Positions 57,468 to 64,000 of a stretch of 64,000 nt of DNA are shown piece by piece (the stretch's first letter is position 1; each line of letters begins with the position of its first letter). Origin of the DNA: an uncultured Bacteroidota bacterium (lineage in GTDB: Bacteria; Bacteroidota; Bacteroidia; Flavobacteriales; Flavobacteriaceae); NCBI GenBank assembly GCA_913060705.1, contig CAJXTX010000003.1, positions 1 to 64,000 on the forward strand. The letters run 5' to 3'. Below the pieces are notes generated by a model. The model was not told the DNA's origin. It searched no databases and saw only the letters and a program-made list of their open reading frames with translations. The position numbers and the translations under genes were made by a program.

Positions 57468-58562
57468 TTATAGTTTGATATAGATTTTCTTCTTAAAAAG
57501 GTACCAGGTTGGCAATCCGATCACCCCTACGTAGAGGAGCGCGTAGACTAGTGAGGCCAGTTTAGCGGCAATTCCCCAACTAGTTAAGGCCCCAACAAAG
57601 AGTTTACTGATCGAAAATCCTAGAAAGAAGTCGCTGTAAAAGATTGAAATAAGCACGCTCGATAGCGCATACGATACAATAGGATTTTTGCCAAAGGCTT
57701 CTGCTAATTGGATAGAACGTCCTGCTTTATTTTGATCGAACAGTAAACTGCATAGTACCCAGCCTTGAAGAGATACCCCCGCCGTTACCAGCACAAACGA
57801 GCTAGACCATAAGGCCTTATTGATAGGGAACAAATACCCCAATAGATAACCTGCACCTAATAAAAGAGCACCCAGCCTCATCATCCGGAACAATTTGGTC
57901 GTCTGCTCTTCTCTCTTTAAATAGAGATGTGCGGCAGTCATTCCAAGCAAGGTCGTACACACAGCACCAACGGTGCTTAATAAGCCCTCAGGATCCCAGG
58001 TTTTCTGATAAAGCACCCCAGGCAAAAGGAGATTGTCTAGGTAGTTTGCCCAGTTTGCCATTGGTTTTGAAAGGTCTGGCATTCCTACCCCCGGAACAGG
58101 AACGAATACCATGATTACCGTATACAACGCAAGCAACCCAAGCGCTAAACGTAATTGATCTGAACGCTTGGTGAACAGATAAATACTCGCGCATATAAAG
58201 TATACCGTAGCAATGCGTGGCAAAACGCCAACAAAGCGCACATGGCCCAGATCAAAATCGGGCCATATCCATAAAAAAATTCCAACCGCATAAATCTTCA
58301 GACTTCTGAAAAAGATCTTCCTAAAGGAGGCGCCCAAAGCTTGCGCTTCGATGCGCTTGTGCATCGACAATACAATCGAAACCCCAACAATGAAAAGAAA
58401 GCTCGGAAAGACCATATCGGTGGGTGTAATTCCGTTCCATTCGGCGTGTAATAAGGGAGCATAGACAGCACTCCAGCTGCCAGGACTATTGACCACGATC
58501 ATTAACATGATCGTCAATCCCCTTAAGATATCCACCGACAAGACTCTTGCGTTTGTAGACAT
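57468..58562 (-). CDS. NagX/DUF5009-like multi-pass acyltransferase-family membrane protein
   Basis: RVLSVDILRGLTIMLMIVVNSPGSWSAVYAPLLHAEWNGITPTDMVFPSFLFIVGVSI plus about 10 TM segments. Confidence 0.85.
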   Translation of the reverse strand: MSTNARVLSVDILRGLTIMLMIVVNSPGSWSAVYAPLLHAEWNGITPTDMVFPSFLFIVGVSIVLSMHKRIEAQALGASFRKIFFRSLKIYAVGIFLWIWPDFDLGHVRFVGVLPRIATVYFICASIYLFTKRSDQLRLALGLLALYTVIMVFVPVPGVGMPDLSKPMANWANYLDNLLLPGVLYQKTWDPEGLLSTVGAVCTTLLGMTAAHLYLKREEQTTKLFRMMRLGALLLGAGYLLGYLFPINKALWSSSFVLVTAGVSLQGWVLCSLLFDQNKAGRSIQLAEAFGKNPIVSYALSSVLISIFYSDFFLGFSISKLFVGALTSWGIAAKLASLVYALLYVGVIGLPTWYLFKKKIYIKL

Positions 58563-58620
58563 GGTTTAATGGTTTTTCTGGGGTATCTTTAAGTAATCCT
58601 TAAAAATTGCTATTAATATT

Positions 58621-59892
58621 ATGAAAAATGAACTCGGTATCCTAAAAAAGGTTGGGCTTGGAATCGTTTTCACACTATTCTGGAGTGTTTCAATAACTGC
58701 TCAATCCAATCGACTTTTTACCATCAAAGGAGAGGTCTACGATGCACAAACCAATGAGGTGCTTTCGTTGGCTTCAATTCGTCTCGAAGGCACCTCGTAT
58801 ACCACCGTCAGCAATGACGACGGGGTATTCAGTATTAAGTACAATGAAAACGAGAATCCCACGCATCTCGTTGTTTCTTATTTAGGATATAGAACAGCAC
58901 GCATCGCTCTAGGCGAGAACGACAGTCGTAAAGAAACCTTGAGGGTCGGATTAATTAGCGATACAATCCGCCTTGAAGGAGTGGACGTCAACAACAGCGA
59001 AGATGCCAAAGCGATCGTCTTAAAAATGCTGGACACTTACGACAAACAAAAGCCCTTTCAGTCTAAGACCGCTGTCTCTTTTTTTAGAGAACGCATCAAT
59101 CGCCGCAACCGAAATCTCTCGATTACCGAGGCTGTAATTGAAATCCAGAAAGACCATATGAGAGAAGGACTCAATGGGGCCTACGTTATCGAGTCTAGAA
59201 AACGGAACGACTACAAACCTCTTGATACCATTGCCTTAAAGTTACAGGGCGGACCCTACAACCTCCTTTATCTTGATTTACTGAGCCATCGCAACGACAT
59301 CTTAGACGACGAGAGCATCGATAAGTATAACTTCAGGCTGGATGGCACAGTGCGTTACGACGACCAAGACGTTTTCATCATCCACTTTGAGCAGAGAGAA
59401 GAGGTTTTCGAACCCCTATACAAAGGTGAATTGTACATTACCGTTGGTTCGTACAAACTGGCGCGCTCTAACTTCGAGCTGAACATTACCAACAGTGATG
59501 AGGCGGCCAAACTCTTTGTGCGTAAAAAGCCGAAATCTCTTCAAATCGAGCCGACACGAGTCGCCTATCGTATCGACTACGGCGTGTCAGATTCAGATCC
59601 AATACTGAACTACGCAGACCTGCAAATGGATTTCACCATCAATTGGAAGAGACGTCTCTTCAATCGAAACTACACCGTGAGCGCCGAAATGGCATTCACT
59701 CAATGGGACGCGTCTGAAAAAGAAGAGGTAAAGCCACGAAGTGAGCGTCTTAGACCCACGGTGATCATGGTAGATTCTGAAAGCGGATTCACCGACCCTA
59801 ACTTTTGGAGAAATTACAATGTGATTGAGCCCGACCAAACCATAGAAACTATCTTAAAGCGTATCGAAAGACAGCTTCGACGTGCGCGATAA
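58621..59892 (+). CDS. carboxypeptidase-like regulatory domain-containing protein, secreted
   Basis: FTIKGEVYDAQTNEVLSLASIRLEGTSYTTVSNDDGVFSIKYNENENPTHLVVSYLGYRT. Confidence 0.85.
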   Translation: MKNELGILKKVGLGIVFTLFWSVSITAQSNRLFTIKGEVYDAQTNEVLSLASIRLEGTSYTTVSNDDGVFSIKYNENENPTHLVVSYLGYRTARIALGENDSRKETLRVGLISDTIRLEGVDVNNSEDAKAIVLKMLDTYDKQKPFQSKTAVSFFRERINRRNRNLSITEAVIEIQKDHMREGLNGAYVIESRKRNDYKPLDTIALKLQGGPYNLLYLDLLSHRNDILDDESIDKYNFRLDGTVRYDDQDVFIIHFEQREEVFEPLYKGELYITVGSYKLARSNFELNITNSDEAAKLFVRKKPKSLQIEPTRVAYRIDYGVSDSDPILNYADLQMDFTINWKRRLFNRNYTVSAEMAFTQWDASEKEEVKPRSERLRPTVIMVDSESGFTDPNFWRNYNVIEPDQTIETILKRIERQLRRAR

Positions 59893-59927
59893 GCTCAGAA
59901 ATTAAGCGTAAAAAATCCCCTTAAAAG

Positions 59928-59958
59928 TTTGTTCTGACGGGATAAACCAATACTTTTC
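59928..59958 (+). promoter_or_regulatory. putative Bacteroidota-type promoter of nagB
   Basis: TTTG (59928-59931), N19, TACTTTTC (59951-59958; 7/8 to TAnnTTTG), about 35 nt before the ATG. Confidence 0.45.
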
Positions 59959-59992
59959 TCGCTCAGTCTTTTTTAATAAAAATACACCGCTG

Positions 59993-61918
59993 ATGGCTAC
60001 GACTCCTACGACAGAGCTTACCTATAAAGCTCCGGGAACTCATGAAGAAAACCGTTACGAAAAACTGCACAATGTTATAGTCCCTTCTGCCGCAAAAGGC
60101 TCTGAACTCATCGCCCAAGAAATTGCCGACATCATTCGCGCAAAACAAGCGAAAGGAAAAAATTGTGTACTGGGTCTTGCAACGGGCTCTTCTCCTCTTA
60201 GCGTATACGCTGAATTAGTGCGTATGCACAAAGAAGAAGGCTTGAGCTTTCAGAACGTGATCACCTTTAATCTGGACGAATATTGGCCGATGACCAAATC
60301 AAATCTGCAGAGTTATCATTACTTCATGCATGAAAACCTCTTTGACCACATCGACATCAAGCCAGAGAATATTCACGTGCCTGACGGAGAAGTCAAAGCG
60401 AATCAGGTACGCAGCTATTGTCAAGATTACGAGGCAAAAATTGCGGCTGCAGGAGGACTCGATTTTCAGCTTCTAGGAATTGGTAGAACAGGGCATATTG
60501 GGTTCAATGAGCCCGGATCAAACCAAAACTCTAGAACCCGCTTGGTAAACCTTGACCACATTACAAGAGAAGATGCGGCCGAAGGGTTTCAAGGATTAGA
60601 GTTTGTGCCTAAACGCGCCATCACCATGGGTATTGCTACAGTTCTTTCTGCAAAACGCATCGTGCTTATGGCCTGGGGGCAAAAGAAAAGCGCTGTAGTA
60701 CAACAAGCCATTGAAGGGTCTGTAAGCAGTCAATTGCCTTCGTCCTTTTTACAAATGCACAAGAACACCACCTTGGTGCTCGATGAAGAGGCTGCTGCAG
60801 AACTAACCCGCATCAAAACACCATGGATTGTTCAAACCTGCGACTGGAACGACAAATTAAAATATCAAGCCGTTGTATGGCTTTGCCGCAAGACAGGTAA
60901 ATCGGTGTTAAAACTCACCGAGTCTGACTACAATGAAAACTCCCTCGCCGACCTCCTAGAAATGCAATCGGTATACGATCTAAACATTGAGATTTTTAAC
61001 CGCCTCCAACATACAATCACCGGATGGCCAGGCGGAAAACCCGATGCAGACGATTCACACCGACCAGAACGCGCCCGACCTAAATCAAAGAGAGTAATTA
61101 TCTTCAGTCCTCACCCCGACGACGATGTAATCTCTATGGGGGGCACATTAGATCGATTGATCTCTCAAGGCCATGAGGTACACGTAGCCTACCAGACCTC
61201 GGGTAGCATTGCCGTGTCCAACCAAGAGGCCCTAAAGTTTATAGAAGTTGCTTGCGACATGATGCTTGGCGCTGAGAGTAAAACCATCCGAGAGTTACGT
61301 TCAAAAATTGAAAAACTCAAAGACGGAGAGATTCCATCTGCAGAAATTCGCAACCTCAAAACCATTATTAGACAGCGCGAAGCAATCGCTGCGACCCGCT
61401 ATCTCGGTCTTCCGGATGAAAATGTTCATTTCATGAAATTGCCGTTTTATGAGACTGGGGCAGTTAAAAAATCTCCTATTTCGCAAGACGACATCGACAT
61501 CATGAATCACTTGATCAAGAGCATTCGACCCCACCAGATCTATGCCGCAGGTGATTTGGCTGATCCACACGGAACGCACAGATTGTGTATCGAAGCGCTT
61601 CAACAATCGTTAAGTCAATTGCGCAAAGAGCCCTTCTTGAAAGACTGTTGGGTGTGGTTGTATCGCGGCGCATGGCACGAATACGAGCCCTACGAAATCG
61701 ATATGGCTGTGCCGATGAGTCCTGCTCAAGTGCGAAGAAAGAGACGTGCCATTTTCTTCCACCAAACGCAAAAAGACGGTGTCATGTTCCAAGGGAACGA
61801 CGCTAGGGAGTTCTGGGTAAGGGCCGAAGACCGTAATCGTGAAACCGCAGATATTTATCGACAATTAGGACTGTCTGATTACGCTGCCATTGAAGCCTTT
61901 AAACGTTATTACTATTAA
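59993..61918 (+). CDS. nagB: fusion: glucosamine-6-phosphate deaminase (NagB) + PIG-L/LmbE deacetylase domain
   Basis: N-term LGLATGSSPLSVYAEL, VITFNLDEYWPM, GIGRTGHIGFNEPGS; C-term IIFSPHPDDDVISMGGTLDRL and DPHGTHRLC. Confidence 0.92.
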   Translation: MATTPTTELTYKAPGTHEENRYEKLHNVIVPSAAKGSELIAQEIADIIRAKQAKGKNCVLGLATGSSPLSVYAELVRMHKEEGLSFQNVITFNLDEYWPMTKSNLQSYHYFMHENLFDHIDIKPENIHVPDGEVKANQVRSYCQDYEAKIAAAGGLDFQLLGIGRTGHIGFNEPGSNQNSRTRLVNLDHITREDAAEGFQGLEFVPKRAITMGIATVLSAKRIVLMAWGQKKSAVVQQAIEGSVSSQLPSSFLQMHKNTTLVLDEEAAAELTRIKTPWIVQTCDWNDKLKYQAVVWLCRKTGKSVLKLTESDYNENSLADLLEMQSVYDLNIEIFNRLQHTITGWPGGKPDADDSHRPERARPKSKRVIIFSPHPDDDVISMGGTLDRLISQGHEVHVAYQTSGSIAVSNQEALKFIEVACDMMLGAESKTIRELRSKIEKLKDGEIPSAEIRNLKTIIRQREAIAATRYLGLPDENVHFMKLPFYETGAVKKSPISQDDIDIMNHLIKSIRPHQIYAAGDLADPHGTHRLCIEALQQSLSQLRKEPFLKDCWVWLYRGAWHEYEPYEIDMAVPMSPAQVRRKRRAIFFHQTQKDGVMFQGNDAREFWVRAEDRNRETADIYRQLGLSDYAAIEAFKRYYY

Positions 61919-61928
61919 ACGAATCGTT

Positions 61929-63437
61929 ATGCTACGTTCTTTGTCCTTACTATCTCTATTTACGCTTCTGTTTGTTTCTTGCACCCCAACAGTACCGGAC
62001 GGCAAGGTGTACGAACAACTTATGCCGGTAGCAGAAACGGTCGAACTTAAAGACGGAAGTTTTACGCTAAAAGGCAGCACTACCTTTAGCTTGAATGGTT
62101 TTGACCAAGAAGCAGCATCTTCTTTCAGTGCGGTGCTTCTTGACCAAGGAGGCATTCATAATTTGAATCTGATCCAAGCAGAAGAAAACGAAGCTGCATT
62201 GAGATTCACGATTGACACTGATTTAGAAGAAGAGGCTTATGAATTGAACATCGATTCATCCGGAATAACCGTTGAGGCAGGAGCCGCATCCGGCGCTTAT
62301 TTCGGTTGGCAAACCATAAGACAAATCCTACTGCTTCAGGCAGACACAGAGCAATCTCAGGTGCTAAGAGCAGTTCACATCTCAGATCAACCCCACTACG
62401 GATATCGCTCGGTGATGTTAGACGTGGCGCGTCATTTTTTTGATGCCCCGACGGTAAAAGAATTGATCGATCAAATCACGCTTTACAAGGTAAACACCCT
62501 TCACCTGCACTTATCTGACGATCAAGGTTGGCGCATTGAAATCAAGAAATGGCCTAATCTAACCGCTCATGGCGGCCTCACCGAAGTGGGCGGAGGTGAA
62601 GGAGGATACTACACTCAAGAACAGTACAACGACCTGGTAGCATATGCCCAAGATCGATTCATTACGGTGGTTCCAGAAATCGATCTTCCTGGTCATACCA
62701 ATTCAGCGCTCTCTAGCTATGCTGAATTAAACTGTGACGGAGTGGCTCCTGATTTGTACACCGGTATTGAAGTAGGATTCTCAACTCTCTGTGCCGACAA
62801 AGAAATCACCTACACGTTCTTGAGTGACGTCTTTGAAGAGTTGGCACAGATGACTCCTGGACCTTATTTACACATTGGAGGTGACGAATCTCACGTCACT
62901 GAAGAAGACGATTATGTGAAAATAGTAGACTTCGCCTTGAATAAGGTGAAAGAACTTGGTAAAACACCGGTGGGCTGGGATGAAATTTCACATGGGGCGA
63001 TTGACCAAACGACCGTGTCTCAATACTGGGCGAGTCAAGAAAACACTAAGAAAGCATACGACAAAGGAGCACAGCTCATCATTTCGCCTGCCATTCACGC
63101 CTATCTTGATATGAAGTACGATTCCCTGACGCCTATCGGATTGAAATGGGCAGGGTACCTACCTATTGACAAGGCCTACGATTGGTCACCCGATCAATTG
63201 GTGGAAGGAATTTCTCCAGATCGTATCATCGGTACCGAGGCACTCTTATGGACTGAGACCGTAACAACATCTGCAGATATTCAGTACCTTATGTTTCCAA
63301 GAGTACTCGGAATAGCTGAAATTGGTTGGACCTCGTCCGAGCAACGCGACCTCGCTTCGTACCGTACGAGGCTCAAAAGCCAGTTGAAAGTATTAGATCA
63401 ACTTGGTATTGGTTACTACAGCGATTCAGAGGAATAG
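61929..63437 (+). CDS. beta-N-acetylhexosaminidase, GH20, lipoprotein
   Basis: GYRSVMLDVARHFF, LHLHLSDDQGWRIEIKKWPNL, VVPEIDLPGHTNSAL, LHIGGDESHV (catalytic D-E); LFVSC lipobox. Confidence 0.94.
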   Translation: MLRSLSLLSLFTLLFVSCTPTVPDGKVYEQLMPVAETVELKDGSFTLKGSTTFSLNGFDQEAASSFSAVLLDQGGIHNLNLIQAEENEAALRFTIDTDLEEEAYELNIDSSGITVEAGAASGAYFGWQTIRQILLLQADTEQSQVLRAVHISDQPHYGYRSVMLDVARHFFDAPTVKELIDQITLYKVNTLHLHLSDDQGWRIEIKKWPNLTAHGGLTEVGGGEGGYYTQEQYNDLVAYAQDRFITVVPEIDLPGHTNSALSSYAELNCDGVAPDLYTGIEVGFSTLCADKEITYTFLSDVFEELAQMTPGPYLHIGGDESHVTEEDDYVKIVDFALNKVKELGKTPVGWDEISHGAIDQTTVSQYWASQENTKKAYDKGAQLIISPAIHAYLDMKYDSLTPIGLKWAGYLPIDKAYDWSPDQLVEGISPDRIIGTEALLWTETVTTSADIQYLMFPRVLGIAEIGWTSSEQRDLASYRTRLKSQLKVLDQLGIGYYSDSEE

Positions 63438-63458
63438 GGACCTTAAAACCTCATTTCG

Positions 63459-64000
63459 ATGGAACTTAAAAACGAACATCTAGAAATCCCGGGCAATCCT
63501 TCGGTCGACAAATCGAGTAGTTATCGCCTGAATCATCGCGAGAATGGAGAGCCGTTAAAATCGCTGACAGAAGAGCAATGGAGCTTTTGGAAAGAAAACG
63601 GCTACGTTGTAATCAAACAGGCTATTTCTCGGACGCAGGCTGAAAAAACAGCGGCTTTCTTATGGGAATTTGAAGAGAAAGATCCCAATGATCCCGCTAC
63701 TTGGTATACCCCTGCCCGCGCTGAAATGCAAATGAAAGAGCTCATTGGAACGGGTATGGTAGAAGTTTACAACCATCCTTTACTGTGGGAAAACAGACAA
63801 AGTCCGAAGATTTACGAGGCGTTCAGAGACATCTGGGGAAGAGACGAACTTTGGGTGACCATAGACCGTGCCAACCTCAACTTTCCTATCAGACCCGGTC
63901 ACGAGCAAAAAGGCTTTATCCATTGGGATTACGATCCAGAGACCAAGCCTCAAAACGTGCAAGGAGTACTCGCTTTGGCTGACCAAAACGACCCGAATAT
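63459..64000 (+). CDS. phytanoyl-CoA dioxygenase family protein (partial, runs off right edge)
   Basis: Open frame from ATG 63459 with no stop: MELKNEHLEIPGNPSVDKSSSYRLNHRENGEPLKSLTEEQWSFWKENGYVVIKQA...GFIHWDYDPETKP (HxD Fe ligand pair). Confidence 0.85.
   Translation, partial: MELKNEHLEIPGNPSVDKSSSYRLNHRENGEPLKSLTEEQWSFWKENGYVVIKQAISRTQAEKTAAFLWEFEEKDPNDPATWYTPARAEMQMKELIGTGMVEVYNHPLLWENRQSPKIYEAFRDIWGRDELWVTIDRANLNFPIRPGHEQKGFIHWDYDPETKPQNVQGVLALADQNDPN

Noticed and set aside
61890-61928. Upstream TTG start extending the GH20 ORF into nagB
   Set aside because: ATG at 61929 gives a proper lipoprotein signal (MLRSLSLLSLFTLLFVSC); the upstream extension overlaps the nagB 3' end.
1-64000. CRISPR array, prophage, transposon, toxin-antitoxin or phage-defence island
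   Set aside because: No regularly spaced repeats, integrases, transposases, phage structural genes, TA pairs or restriction/defence genes seen in the translations.

Overview
64 kb chromosomal window that looks like a marine Bacteroidota/Flavobacteriia-type genome (TonB receptors, DUF4249, DUF5916, NIPSNAP, DUF2911; sparse Shine-Dalgarno; possible TTTG-N19-TAnnTTT promoters). Apart from one tRNA-Val(GAC) it is almost wholly protein coding, with about 49 credible CDSs. No CRISPR array, rRNA, prophage, IS element, defence island or secondary-metabolite cluster was seen. The content is heavily biased to export-tagged glycan and peptide catabolism: GH29, GH3-PA14, GH20, GH15 with OtsAB, three DUF1080 proteins, three Gfo/Idh/MocA oxidoreductases, two xylose-isomerase-like TIM barrels, M19/M20/S10/VanX-type peptidases, several TonB receptors, an RND efflux operon, and an amino-sugar segment at the right end (NagX-like, NagB::PIG-L, GH20). 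Best leads: (i) a tightly packed seven-gene minus-strand operon at 52840-58562 joining a Tat/lipo-type Gfo/Idh oxidoreductase, two exported DUF1080 proteins, creatininase, SGNH hydrolase and a NagX-like acyltransferase, which suggests an unassigned periplasmic oxidative glycoside-cleavage pathway; (ii) an aldo/keto reductase::RidA fusion with both sets of catalytic residues retained; (iii) a NagB::PIG-L fusion whose NagB half has Thr at the usual ring-opening Asp; (iv) a free-standing TonB plug-domain lipoprotein without a barrel; (v) a DUF885-like protein without the HExxH motif. All family calls come from reading the translations; no database search was run.
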